DNA from: Ruminococcus sp.
Lineage (GTDB): Bacteria > Bacillota > Clostridia > Oscillospirales > Ruminococcaceae
Assembly: GCA_017462565.1 (NCBI GenBank)
Contig: JAFTQW010000054.1
Span: forward strand, 1 to 64,000
Length of the DNA stretch: 64,000 nt
Direction of reading: 5' to 3'
In this document: one piece after another, positions 37,601 to 45,508 of the stretch
Layout of the letters: each line of letters opens with the position of its first letter
Position numbering within the stretch: the stretch's first letter is position 1
The notes under the pieces: generated by a model
Databases searched by the model: none
Told to the model about the DNA's origin: nothing
What the model saw: only the letters and a program-made list of their open reading frames with translations
Program-made: the position numbers and the translations under genes

Positions 37601-37823
37601 CGAGATCGCAAACGGCGAGATTCAGCTTATTATCAATACTCCTGCCGGAAAGACCAGCGTTCACGACGACAGCTATATCCGTAAGGCTGCTATCAAGCAC
37701 CGTGTGACATATATCACAACTATGGCTGCTGCAAAGGCAAGCGCAGAGGGCATTAAGGCTCTTAAAGAAAACAAGCACTTCGGAGTTAAGTCGCTTCAGG
37801 CGCATCACGCTGATATCAAGTAA
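34602..37823 (+). CDS. carB: Carbamoyl-phosphate synthase large subunit
   Basis: Makes carbamoyl phosphate from bicarbonate, ATP and glutamine-derived ammonia for pyrimidines and arginine. The 1073-residue protein has the full internal duplication: two ATP-grasp halves, the first starting [22 protein letters not shown] and the second [22 protein letters not shown] (shown in parts), then the C-terminal allosteric MGS-like domain (about 935-1073). AAGGAGATC precedes the ATG. No carA (glutaminase subunit) lies next to it in this window. Confidence 0.97.
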   Translation: [1073 protein letters not shown]

Positions 37824-37869
37824 TTTTAAAAAGCTGTTGTACGAAAGACGGCGCTCATAAAGAAGTTTT

Positions 37870-37914
37870 CGCCATAGCATTTATGATTTTCTGTCAAAAG
37901 TGCTATGGCGTTTC
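37870..37914 (+). terminator. Hairpin downstream of carB
   Basis: CGCCATAGCA and TGCTATGGCG arms (10-bp perfect stem, 21-base loop with its own AT pairing) followed by TTTCT. A probable terminator of carB. Confidence 0.65.
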
Positions 37915-37952
37915 TACTGACAGTGTAACGGCTTTGATGAATAATTATTAAT

Positions 37953-38075
37953 ATTGCTCCGCCAATTAAACCTTGCCGTCAATATTTGTCAAAAATCAAA
38001 TTTCTCTGCGCCTTCATCCTTGATAAATTTGATTTTTGCCTGCATCTTTTGGCAATGTTTAATTGGCAGAGCAAT
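37953..38075. repeat. 123-bp foldback element with nested inverted repeats
   Basis: Outer arms of 25 bp (37953-37977 and 38051-38075) differ at only two positions; they begin ATTGCTC(C/T)GCCAATTAAAC. An inner pair, CAAAAATCAAATTT and AAATTTGATTTTTG, lies at 37989-38039. The element has no frame and sits between carB and a small gene. It looks like a MITE or a large RNA hairpin. Confidence 0.72.
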
Positions 38076-38107
38076 AAGATAAATCAGGATTTGTTAGGAG
38101 GTAAATT

Positions 38108-38296
38108 ATGAGTGATGAAATAGCAAAATATATCGAAAGATTAAAAGAAGTTAAAAACGAACTATTAGAAAATTTTTCTGATAGAGATGAAGCAATAGAA
38201 TATCTTGTAAAAGAAACAAATTTATCAGAAGAAGAATGTTCTAATGCTTATGACATTTTAGTTAAAATTGATTTTTCTAAAAATATACAGCAATAA
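38108..38296 (+). CDS. Small acidic helical protein, unknown
   Basis: Not recognised. The 62-residue protein is predicted from its composition to be helical: EIAKYIERLKEVKNELLENF, then RDEAIEYLVKETNLSEEECSNAYDIL, cited in parts. AGGAGG lies seven bases before the ATG. It has an AT-rich codon choice unlike carB and stands alone between a foldback element and a terminator, suggesting recent arrival. Confidence 0.62.
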   Translation: MSDEIAKYIERLKEVKNELLENFSDRDEAIEYLVKETNLSEEECSNAYDILVKIDFSKNIQQ

Positions 38297-38327
38297 ATTT
38301 TGATTCATTCCGTGATGCTTTAATAAC

Positions 38328-38370
38328 AAGCCCCGAAACAATTTTCAATAATTGCTTCGGGGCTTAAACT
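38328..38370 (+). terminator. Terminator after the 62-residue gene
   Basis: AAGCCCCGAA / TTCGGGGCTT stem with an inner CAATT/AATTG pairing, followed by AAACTTTTT. Confidence 0.7.
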
Positions 38371-38385
38371 TTTTATGATTATCTA

Positions 38386-38536
38386 AGGAATCACTTAATA
38401 AATCACGCCTGAAGGCTCAGCACACATCTTGCACAGAAATTCCTTGACAGGCGCCAGCCTGCCTGCGTCATTTCTGTAAAATCTGACGAAAAATCTGACT
38501 GCGCAATCTGCGCACTGGATTTAATCAGTGCTTCCC
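38386..38536. mobile_element. 151-bp MITE-like element, first of two copies
   Basis: Imperfect terminal repeats (AGGAATCACTTAATAAATC and, reversed, GGGAAGCACTGATTAAATCC) enclose GC-richer DNA with CACGCCTGA...GGCT, TGCCTGCGT and CTGACGAAAAATCTGACTGC. TA flanks both ends (38384-38385, 38537-38538), as for IS630/Tc1-mariner insertions. A related copy lies at 45265. Confidence 0.7.
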
Positions 38537-38608
38537 TAATATAAAGCAGATTTTTATGTGAAAACGCCCTGATAGTTTTCAACGGAAGAGGTTTATTTTC
38601 TCAGTATA

Positions 38609-38931
38609 TGTGGACAAATATAATGAGATTCAGAGCAATATTCGTTAAAACAGAAGAAAAAATAAGATTGGACAAAATGTCTCAAAAATCATTTTTTAAC
38701 CAAAAAAACAGAGCAATATCGTGCTAATTCCTTTCCACAAATAGGTTGATATCTTTTCAACACAGTGTTGAAATAGGTGTTGAGTTCTATATAAAATGTT
38801 GAAAACTATGTGGAAACAGTGGAAAGTAACGTAAAATCCAGTTTTTTACAGGTGGGAAAAGTTGAAAACGTTGTGGATAAACGGGGAAAATGTGTAAACA
38901 ATAAAAATACGTTGTGGAAAAACACTCCACA
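38609..38931. other. Cluster of DnaA-box-like sites outside the origin
   Basis: Includes a perfect DnaA box TGTGGATAA at 38872 and near-matches TGTGGACAA (38609), CTTTCCACA (38731), TTTTCAACA (38754), TGTTGAAAT (38766), TGTTGAAAA (38797), TGTGGAAAC (38809), AGTGGAAAG (38818), AGTTGAAAA (38860), TGTGGAAAA (38913) and CACTCCACA (38923). The same variants occur around dnaA. There is no replication gene here. It lies directly upstream of a lipoprotein gene, so it may titrate DnaA or regulate that gene. Confidence 0.68.
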
Positions 38932-38959
38932 ATAATATTATGTAGAGGATATGATTTGT

Positions 38960-39286
38960 ATGAAAAAGCTTTTAGCAATATGCTCCATATTTTTATCCGT
39001 TTGTGCAACTTTCACAGGATGCGGCTCGGGAGATACACCCTATGACTCCAATAATGACAGTTCAGTTTCTTCCGATGACAGAAATGGGAGAAATGACGAC
39101 AGGAATAGTGATTCCGTTGGAGATTACGTCGATGACGCTGTCGACGGAGTAGGCGAAGCCGGAAAAGATATAATCGACGGAGCAACTGACGCTGCCGATG
39201 ATATCATTGACGGTCTTGACGGTGAAAAGGATCACGATAGAGACGACAAGGATACCAAAACAACTACCACAACCCGCAAAAGATAA
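38960..39286 (+). CDS. Small acidic lipoprotein, unknown
   Basis: A 108-residue protein with a lipoprotein signal: MKKLLAICSIFLSVCATFTGC, with lipobox FTGC. The mature part is almost entirely Asp, Ser, Asn and Gly, with a repeated DxVDxxxDxI pattern (DDAVDGVGEAGKDIIDGATD and DAADDIIDG), ending TTTTTRKR. The second ATG is used because the first is too close to GAGG. Its promoter region is the DnaA-box cluster. Function unknown. Confidence 0.72.
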   Translation: MKKLLAICSIFLSVCATFTGCGSGDTPYDSNNDSSVSSDDRNGRNDDRNSDSVGDYVDDAVDGVGEAGKDIIDGATDAADDIIDGLDGEKDHDRDDKDTKTTTTTRKR

Positions 39287-39323
39287 AAAAAGCTCCCAAG
39301 TTTTCAACACTTGGGAGCTTTTG
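39285..39323. terminator. Bidirectional terminator between the lipoprotein and peptidase genes
   Basis: A perfect 10-bp stem AGCTCCCAAG/CTTGGGAGCT with A runs before and T after, so it can end transcripts from both sides. Confidence 0.85.
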
Positions 39324-39370
39324 CTGTTGGATTTGTAGTCCCCCTTAAATAGAGCAATTAAAGTATAAAT

Positions 39371-40630
39371 TCAACCGCAGATTTCAATGATAGCTTCTGC
39401 CATAATTTCAGCGTTTTTGAGGAGATTTTCAACAGTTATAAATTCGTCGGCGCTGTGCATATTGCCGTCCTCGTTTGGAAATTCAGCTCCGAAAGCGACT
39501 CCGCCCTTGATCTCATGGACGTAAGTTCCGCCGCCGATAGCGATACATCTGCCTTTATCTCCTGTCACACGCTCGTACGCACGCAGAAGCGACCGAACGA
39601 ATTCGCTGTTTTCATCGGTGAAATGAGGTTCTGAACCCTCGCACGAGTCGATTCTGAATCCGGCGGCTTCAAGTTTTCCACATATGATGCTGTTGATTGT
39701 TGAAAACTTACAATCAAGAGGAAAACGAATGTCAATTCCGCCGTAAAGCCTTTTGTTTTCGGTATGCAAAATGGAAAGAACACAGGTCATTTTTCCCGAT
39801 ATATCGTCGCTGAATCCAAGACTGCAGGATTTTCCGTCCGTTTCGCCGTGCGGGAAAAGTTCGGCGAGGCTTTTCAACATCGGGTGGGAATTTTTATTCT
39901 CTGCGAGATATTTCGTTATGGCATTTTCACCTTTTTCCGGAGTCGAAGCATGAGCCGATCTGCCCCTGTATTCGCCGGAATCCGCAGTACAGCTTTCGGG
40001 AACGGCATTGATAACGCTTCCGCCGTGAACGGATTCTCCGCTGTAATCTGTTGAAAAATAGACCCTTATCATGCCCTTTTCAGCGTTGATGACAGGGTAT
40101 TCGCCGTCCGGAGTAAAAACCATGGGCGGGAGCGAGCGTTTTTTTCGGTAATATGCGAGATCGGCGGAGCCGTTTTCTTCGTTTGTACCAAAAATAAGGC
40201 GTACTCCCTTTTTAAGAGGGATTCCGGCCGCTCTGACGGCTTTTGCGGCATAGAGCGCAGCTACGGCAGGTCCCTTATCGTCGCACGTTCCACGCCCTAT
40301 AAGACGTCCTGTAGGCTTGTCGTAACGCAGAGTAAAGGGAGCGGAGGTCCAACCCGTTCCCTCCGGAACGACATCGAGATGAGAGAGAATAGCAAGCTGC
40401 GGTTCAAGATTGTTAAAATCGGCTGAACCGACGTAGTTTTCAACATTTTCCACGGTAAAACCTGACTCCTCACACTTTTCAAGCATTTTCGCAAGAGCCT
40501 CTGCCGGTTTTTTTCCAAACGGAAAATTTTCCTCCGCTTCGCCCTGAATGCTTCTTACTGCGATCAGTTCGGCGAGAAAATCAATCATTTCGTCACGTTT
40601 TTCCTCAAGATATTTTCGTATTTCCGTCAT
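39371..40630 (-). CDS. M20 family dipeptidase (PepV-like)
   Basis: A zinc-dependent dipeptidase of the M20 family, 419 residues from the ATG that follows AAGGAGG. Metal and catalytic motifs are present: LSHLDVVPEGTGW (His and catalytic Asp), GRGTCDDKGP (bridging Asp), FGTNEENGS (catalytic and metal Glu) and HSADEFI near the C-terminus (His). An internal lid domain fits PepV and carnosinase-like enzymes. It likely completes peptide degradation in the cytoplasm; there is no signal peptide. Confidence 0.88.
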   Translation of the reverse strand: MTEIRKYLEEKRDEMIDFLAELIAVRSIQGEAEENFPFGKKPAEALAKMLEKCEESGFTVENVENYVGSADFNNLEPQLAILSHLDVVPEGTGWTSAPFTLRYDKPTGRLIGRGTCDDKGPAVAALYAAKAVRAAGIPLKKGVRLIFGTNEENGSADLAYYRKKRSLPPMVFTPDGEYPVINAEKGMIRVYFSTDYSGESVHGGSVINAVPESCTADSGEYRGRSAHASTPEKGENAITKYLAENKNSHPMLKSLAELFPHGETDGKSCSLGFSDDISGKMTCVLSILHTENKRLYGGIDIRFPLDCKFSTINSIICGKLEAAGFRIDSCEGSEPHFTDENSEFVRSLLRAYERVTGDKGRCIAIGGGTYVHEIKGGVAFGAEFPNEDGNMHSADEFITVENLLKNAEIMAEAIIEICG

Positions 40631-40660
40631 ATTTTCCTCCTTAACGTGAATAATATAAGC

Positions 40661-40690
40661 AAAAAACCGCAGCGTTTCCACTGCGGTTTT
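40661..40690 (-). terminator. Terminator after the sugar ABC ATPase gene
   Basis: On the minus strand AAAACCGCAGTGG...CTGCGGTTTTTT: a strong stem and six T, just past the stop codon at 40708. Confidence 0.88.
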
Positions 40691-40707
40691 ATTAAAATCA
40701 GCGTAAA

Positions 40708-41847
40708 TCAGTTTACGATAGCCTTTTCTGTTTCCTTATCAAAGATATGGATTCTGTTAGGATCAATAGCAACCTTGATATCGTCGCCAGGTCTTGCTGT
40801 TGATCTTGGGCTAACTCTTGCAGTAAGCGGAATGCCTTCGCAGAGGAGGTAGAGATATGTTTCAGCGCCCATCATTTCAGTGATTTCAACGTTACAGTCG
40901 ATAATACCTGTTGAAGCGTTAGAAAGATACATTTCCTCATCGTGAATGCTCTCAGGACGAATGCCGAGGATGATCTCCTTGCCAACGTAGTTGCCGAGTT
41001 CATCGTTGACCTTTGATTCAGGAACGATGATCTGATACTTAACTCCTCTTGAAGTCTTAGTATCTTCAGAGCCGAATTCAACGATATACTGACCGTATTC
41101 TTCCTTAAGAACAGCGTCGATGAAGTTCATCTGAGGTGAACCAAGGAATCCTGCAACGAACTTATTAACAGGGTTCTCGTAAAGATTCTGAGGAGTATCG
41201 ATCTGCTGAACGAAACCGTCCTTCATACAAACGATTCTGTCGCCCATTGTCATAGCCTCAGTCTGGTCATGAGTAACGTAAATGAATGTAGTACCGAGCT
41301 TCTTGTGGATCTTAGAAATTTCGGTTCTCATCTGAGCACGAAGCTTAGCGTCGAGGTTTGAGAGAGGCTCGTCAAGAAGGAATACCTTAGGTGAACGAAC
41401 GATAGCACGACCGAGAGCAACTCTCTGTCTCTGACCACCGGACATAGCCTTAGGCTTTCTGTCGAGAAGATGAGTAAGATCGAGGATCTTAGCTGCTTCT
41501 GTAACCTTTCTTTCGATCTCATCCTTAGGAACCTTACGGAGCTTGAGTCCGAAAGCCATATTATCGAAAACAGTCATATGAGGATAAAGAGCGTAGTTCT
41601 GGAAAACCATCGCAATATCTCTGTCCTTAGGAGCGATATCGTTTACAAGACGGTCGCCGATGTAAAGCTCGCCCTCTGAAATTTCTTCAAGTCCGGCGAT
41701 CATACGGAGCGTAGTAGACTTACCGCAGCCGGAAGGTCCAACGAGAACGATAAATTCCTTATCTCTTATCTCTAAATTAACATCTGAAACAGCAACAACG
41801 CCGCCCGGATATTTTTTATAAATGCCTTTAAGTGTTAAACCTGCCAT
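40708..41847 (-). CDS. msmX: Sugar ABC transporter ATP-binding protein (MsmX/UgpC type)
   Basis: The energising ATPase shared by several oligosaccharide ABC importers. The 379-residue protein has Walker [10 protein letters not shown], the Q-loop ([15 protein letters not shown]), signature [14 protein letters not shown], Walker [13 protein letters not shown] and a C-terminal MalK-like OB domain. No permease or binding protein genes are nearby, as is usual for the MsmX type that serves several transporters. Its own promoter lies at 41910-41938. Confidence 0.92.
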   Translation of the reverse strand: MAGLTLKGIYKKYPGGVVAVSDVNLEIRDKEFIVLVGPSGCGKSTTLRMIAGLEEISEGELYIGDRLVNDIAPKDRDIAMVFQNYALYPHMTVFDNMAFGLKLRKVPKDEIERKVTEAAKILDLTHLLDRKPKAMSGGQRQRVALGRAIVRSPKVFLLDEPLSNLDAKLRAQMRTEISKIHKKLGTTFIYVTHDQTEAMTMGDRIVCMKDGFVQQIDTPQNLYENPVNKFVAGFLGSPQMNFIDAVLKEEYGQYIVEFGSEDTKTSRGVKYQIIVPESKVNDELGNYVGKEIILGIRPESIHDEEMYLSNASTGIIDCNVEITEMMGAETYLYLLCEGIPLTARVSPRSTARPGDDIKVAIDPNRIHIFDKETEKAIVN

Positions 41848-41909
41848 TTAATCCAGTCCTCCAGTTCAATTTTCTTGCCGATTATTTATATACTATCAGC
41901 TATAATAAT

Positions 41910-41938
41910 ATAATACCAAACTTTGCTGAATTTTTCAA
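41910..41938 (-). promoter_or_regulatory. msmX promoter
   Basis: TTGAAA, 17 bases, TATTAT on the minus strand, about 65 bases upstream of the start codon. Confidence 0.7.
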
Positions 41939-41962
41939 GATGTTAAATCCACAAAGTTACAA

Positions 41963-42742
41963 TTATTTGTTTATTAAAAATGCCGAAAAATTGCTGAAAA
42001 AAGTGCGGCAAAAGAGCGGAAAATCAGGCTCTGAGAACAAGTTTTCAACATCTTTGTGCAATAATTCCATACACTCGCCTATCCCCAGTTTTTCGGGAAG
42101 AATCAGACTTCCAAGAGAAATTCTCATAAGAACTTCCACATGATTTCCAACGGCGGCAAACATTCTTTTAACCTGATGATATTTACCTTCAAAAAGTTCT
42201 ATAAAAGCCAATTTATCGCAATTTTCAGCGCCAATCACTCTTGCCGGAAGGCAGACCTCTCCGTCCGCTAATTCAATACCATTTTTGAATATGTCAATAT
42301 ATTTATTTTGAAACGGTCTGGCAAGTTTCACAATATAAATTTTGGGTATATGACTTCTTGGGGAGAGCATACGATGAGCAAGCTCTCCGTCGTCCGTGAT
42401 AAGAAGTGCGCCGAGAGAATCTTTATCAAGTCTGCCGGCAGGAAACAAACCTTTCGACCGAAGCTCCGGCGGAATAAGCTCAAGAACGGTTCTGCCGTCC
42501 TTTTCGTTGGTCGAGCATACATATCCCTGCGGTTTGTTCAGAAGAATATATCTGAATCTTTGGGAAGAAATAATTTTTCCCGAAACCGAAACCGTATCGG
42601 AATCGGGATCAATTTTCAGGTCGGATTTTTTAACAGTAGTATTATTAAGCTTTATTTCACCCCTTGAAGCGAGTTGTTTTATCTGGCTTCGGGAATATTC
42701 GGTTCTTTCGGAAATAAATTTATCGAGACGTATCTGGGACAT
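41963..42742 (-). CDS. Pseudouridine synthase, RsuA family
   Basis: Isomerises a uridine in rRNA. The protein has 259 residues from MSQIRLDKFISERTEYSR, chosen because AAAGG precedes it. An N-terminal S4 domain (about 1-60) is followed by the catalytic domain with the motif FPAGRLDKDSLGALLITDDG, whose Asp is the catalytic residue, and GKYHQVKRMFAAVGNHV. The RLDKDSxG wording fits RsuA/RluB/E/F. The exact target base cannot be told. Confidence 0.88.
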   Translation of the reverse strand: MSQIRLDKFISERTEYSRSQIKQLASRGEIKLNNTTVKKSDLKIDPDSDTVSVSGKIISSQRFRYILLNKPQGYVCSTNEKDGRTVLELIPPELRSKGLFPAGRLDKDSLGALLITDDGELAHRMLSPRSHIPKIYIVKLARPFQNKYIDIFKNGIELADGEVCLPARVIGAENCDKLAFIELFEGKYHQVKRMFAAVGNHVEVLMRISLGSLILPEKLGIGECMELLHKDVENLFSEPDFPLFCRTFFSNFSAFLINK

Positions 42743-42818
42743 AATTTTTCCTTTCGGTATATTCTGGCAATATATGGTAATATTATTAGGTGTACAAAAA
42801 ATTTCAGGAGGCTTTAGC

Positions 42819-43247
42819 ATGAAAAAACAAACTATGATTTTCTTCTCTGCTGCGCTTATAATGACCGCCGCAGTTATTATGATCCCCTCGAGAAAAAAAG
42901 CTCCGGAAGAACCGAAAAACGGCAATGTAGCGGCATCCAGCGTGAGCGAGCGTATAGATTATTTTGCATCGCACGGCTGGGAGGTTGAAGAAATAGCCGG
43001 AAAAGATATAACTATCCCGACCGATTTTTCAGCAGCTTACGAAGAATACGCATCTCTTCAGGATAAACAGGGTATGCCTTTAAGGGAATATGCCGGAAGA
43101 AATGCGCAGATATATGTGTATGAAGTAAAAAATTACAGTCCCGAAAGCAAGAAAATGCTGGCAGAACTGCTTGTGTGCGACGATACCGCCATAGCTTCAA
43201 TGGTCTACAGCGACGACGGCGGAAGTCTGCGTCTTGCGGTAAGCTGA
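42819..43247 (+). CDS. DUF4830 family secreted or anchored protein
   Basis: A 142-residue protein with an N-terminal membrane anchor or signal (about 6-22). The following domain, RIDYFASHGWEVEEIAGKDITIP...QDKQGMPLREYAGRNAQIYVYEV, matches what I know as DUF4830, a small domain of unknown function in Clostridia. AGGAGG precedes the ATG. It is divergent from the pseudouridine synthase gene, 76 bases away, and followed three bases after its stop by repeat A9. Confidence 0.75.
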   Translation: MKKQTMIFFSAALIMTAAVIMIPSRKKAPEEPKNGNVAASSVSERIDYFASHGWEVEEIAGKDITIPTDFSAAYEEYASLQDKQGMPLREYAGRNAQIYVYEVKNYSPESKKMLAELLVCDDTAIASMVYSDDGGSLRLAVS

Positions 43248-43249
43248 TA

Positions 43250-43500
43250 AAGGGGGACTCTGCTCCCAACGGTCGCCCGTACCCTCTGTCAGCAAGCTGA
43301 CATCTCCCTACACTGTAGGGAGTCACCCCTTACCCCCTGCCAAAGGGACGTACCCGCCTAACAGGCGCCCGTCCCCTCTGTCGGCAAGCCGACATCTCCC
43401 CACACTGTGGGGAGTCACCCTTTGGAAACCCGGTATTGATTCACTCATATCCCTATTTAAGGGATATGAGTGAATCAGGGCTGGCGCCCATAGGGGCAGT
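43250..43500 (-). repeat. Type A repeat with inserted modules, copy A9
   Basis: Reverse unit containing GTCAGCAAGCTGAC, CCCTACACTGTAGGG, GTCGGCAAGCCGAC and CCCCACACTGTGGGG, then GGGTGA...CCCTTTGG arms and a palindrome at 43438-43476 (arms GATTCACTCATATCCC / GGGATATGAGTGAATC, loop TATTTAA). Two versions of the same inserted hairpin pair are present in series. Confidence 0.83.
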
Positions 43501-43573
43501 ATATCCTGACAGGAAGATAAGAGGAAACAAAATTCTCTTTACAGCTACTGCAAAACAGGCTTTATCGGTTGGT

Positions 43574-43945
43574 TCAGAAAACGTTTATTATGTTTCCGAT
43601 GAAAGGAAGTCTTAAAGCCATGCCCTTAACAGCGCCGATAATGTACATTATCATAACGCCGAGAGCGCAAAGACCGACAAGAGCGGCTATAATTGCGCCG
43701 AGAATCGGTATAATGCCGATAATACCCGTAATAATTCCCACAATTATTAAGGTTATAAACCAAGTAAGCTGCTGGTTTGCATGAAAGCGGCAGAAACTTG
43801 AATTTCTGTCCACAAGTATGGGGATAAAGAAGAGAATAGGTATGATATAGGGAAGAACGGCAACTATCATATTATTCTGAACATCCGCCTGATTAAAAGT
43901 GCTCTGAGCGTCTTTGTCGTTGAAATTTTCAAGGATACCATCCAT
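43574..43945 (-). CDS. DUF4870-like small membrane protein
   Basis: A 123-residue protein with an acidic N-terminus and three membrane segments (about 28-45, 58-80 and 84-106). FCRFHANQQLTWFITLI resembles the conserved RFHAxQ segment of DUF4870/Tic20-like proteins. GGAGG precedes the ATG. It follows nrdR by 23 bases and is probably co-transcribed. Function unknown. Confidence 0.75.
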   Translation of the reverse strand: MDGILENFNDKDAQSTFNQADVQNNMIVAVLPYIIPILFFIPILVDRNSSFCRFHANQQLTWFITLIIVGIITGIIGIIPILGAIIAALVGLCALGVMIMYIIGAVKGMALRLPFIGNIINVF

Positions 43946-43968
43946 TTTGAAATACCTCCATAAAAAAA

Positions 43969-44445
43969 TTAATTATTATCAGAAGATTCATCTTCATTCT
44001 GAACGTCGTTGAATTCACTGATAGCGGCAACAAAGCTGTCGATATCGGTGAAATCCTTATAAACCGATGCAAATCTTATATATGAAATAGGGTCTATCTC
44101 ACGAAGCCTGTTAAGAACAAGCTCGCCTATTTCCTTTGATTTTGCAATGGTTTTAAGGTTATTTGCGTAGTAATTTTCTATATAATCCGCAATTTCGCTG
44201 ACCTGATCGATGGTGACAGGTCTTTTTTTGATAGCGGTGAAGATTCCCTTGATGAGCTTTGATTTATCGAAAGTTTCAAATCCTCCGTCACGTTTTTCAA
44301 CCATAAGGAGAGGAACTTCAACAACTTCGTATGTGGTGAATCTTCCCCTGCACTTTATGCATTCTCTTCTTCTTCTGATTCTGTCGTCGGAAGGACGGGA
44401 ATCAATTACTTTTGAGTCGTCAAAGCCGCATATCGGACATTTCAT
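43969..44445 (-). CDS. nrdR: Transcriptional repressor NrdR
   Basis: Represses ribonucleotide reductase genes according to the ATP/dATP state. The 158-residue protein has the N-terminal zinc ribbon MKCPICGFDDSKV...RRECIKCRGRFTTYE and the ATP-cone domain beginning VEKRDGGFETFDKSKL. Its ATG overlaps the stop of the upstream TIM-barrel gene by four bases. Confidence 0.96.
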   Translation of the reverse strand: MKCPICGFDDSKVIDSRPSDDRIRRRRECIKCRGRFTTYEVVEVPLLMVEKRDGGFETFDKSKLIKGIFTAIKKRPVTIDQVSEIADYIENYYANNLKTIAKSKEIGELVLNRLREIDPISYIRFASVYKDFTDIDSFVAAISEFNDVQNEDESSDNN

Positions 44446-45248
44446 AAATACTGCTCCTTTCCGTTTCGGGGATAATTTCCGACCATTTTGCTGAGAATAT
44501 TATAGCTTGAAACAAGCTCGCTTATATTGCTGAAATTTTTTCTGTAAAGTTCAAGAATAACGCTGCAATCGGGATTAAGAGCATAAAGTTTTTCAAAAAA
44601 CAGCTTGAAATTGAATCTTCCCTTTCCGATAGGAAGACAGTCGCCGAATTCTCCCGAATCGCTTATATGAACGTGAGCGACGCTTTTTCCGGCGGCTTCG
44701 AGAAATTTAAAGGGAGTCTCCCCCGCTCTCACCGCCTGTTTCGTATCGAGAACGAACGAGAATTCATCGCCGAGCATTTTAGCGATATCCTTTATAAAAA
44801 CCGACGAACCGCTCTGACATCGTGAAACGTTTTCAACGGCGACAGTTACTCCGTGTTCTTTTCCAAGACGAAAAAGACGGCTGAAGCGTTCGCAGAAAAA
44901 TTCCTTTGATTTAACGGCTTTCGGACTATGAAGGACGAAAATTTCAGCTCCGGTAATATTCATGAATCTGAAAAATAACTTGCAGTATTCAAAAGCGTCG
45001 AGGGTTCTTCTTTCGTAATCCGAAAAGAACATAAGCTGTTCCATTTCGCTGAAGAAAGGGTGTACGGAAACGCAGTTAACGTCAAAGCGTTCAAGGATCC
45101 TGTTTATTTCATGGGCGAAGCTTTTTTGAAGTTCGGAATGTGAATTAATAAAAACCTCAGCGCACGATATTCCGTTTACTGCAAGATCGTACAAGCTTTC
45201 TTCCACTGGCTTTGGATAAAGACAGGCTGTTGAAACTCCGGCTTTCAA
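44442..45248 (-). CDS. Sugar phosphate isomerase/epimerase (xylose isomerase-like TIM barrel)
   Basis: A 268-residue TIM-barrel protein of the AP-endonuclease-2/xylose-isomerase-like superfamily. Motifs FVLHSPKAVKS, VAVENVSRC, FVLDTKQAVRAGE and VAHVHISDSGEFGD supply the Glu/Asp/His metal ligands. The start is a TTG (first residues MKAGVSTACLYP) because GGGAGGAG sits six bases before it; the longer open frame runs into a MITE copy. The substrate is unknown. It forms an operon with nrdR. Confidence 0.8.
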   Translation of the reverse strand: MKAGVSTACLYPKPVEESLYDLAVNGISCAEVFINSHSELQKSFAHEINRILERFDVNCVSVHPFFSEMEQLMFFSDYERRTLDAFEYCKLFFRFMNITGAEIFVLHSPKAVKSKEFFCERFSRLFRLGKEHGVTVAVENVSRCQSGSSVFIKDIAKMLGDEFSFVLDTKQAVRAGETPFKFLEAAGKSVAHVHISDSGEFGDCLPIGKGRFNFKLFFEKLYALNPDCSVILELYRKNFSNISELVSSYNILSKMVGNYPRNGKEQYL

Positions 45249-45264
45249 AGATGAACTCCTCCCG

Positions 45265-45392
45265 TTGACACAACACCGCACAAAGCACGCCTGACGGCTT
45301 TGCACGTCATATGCCTGCGTGATTTTTATGCGATCTGACGAAAAATCTGACTGCGCATCTGCCGCACAATTTTTGTGAGGTGCTGCCTTAAT
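45265..45392. mobile_element. MITE-like element, second copy
   Basis: Shares CACGCCTGA.GGCT, TGCCTGCGT.ATTT and CTGACGAAAAATCTGACTGC with the element at 38386-38536, in the same order. Its ends are more decayed (GAGGTGCTGCCTT at the right). It sits immediately upstream of the TTG-started TIM-barrel gene and is read through by that gene's open frame. Confidence 0.65.
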
Positions 45393-45508
45393 TATTTTAT
45401 AGGATAATTATAGCATATAACCGTAAAATGTCAAGTGAAAAAATAATAGCGGCGGCATTTGTTTTAAATTTATGTTTATTAATGGGACGCTGCAAATACT
45501 GTTTATGT

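Noticed and set aside
42396-42818. Long N-terminal extension of the DUF4830 gene
   Set aside because: It runs opposite the pseudouridine synthase gene; the ATG at 42819 has an AGGAGG site and begins a signal-like segment.
45249-45305. 19-codon N-terminal extension of the TIM-barrel gene
   Set aside because: It lies partly in a MITE copy, and the TTG at 45248 has a well-spaced GGGAGGAG and matches the usual protein start.
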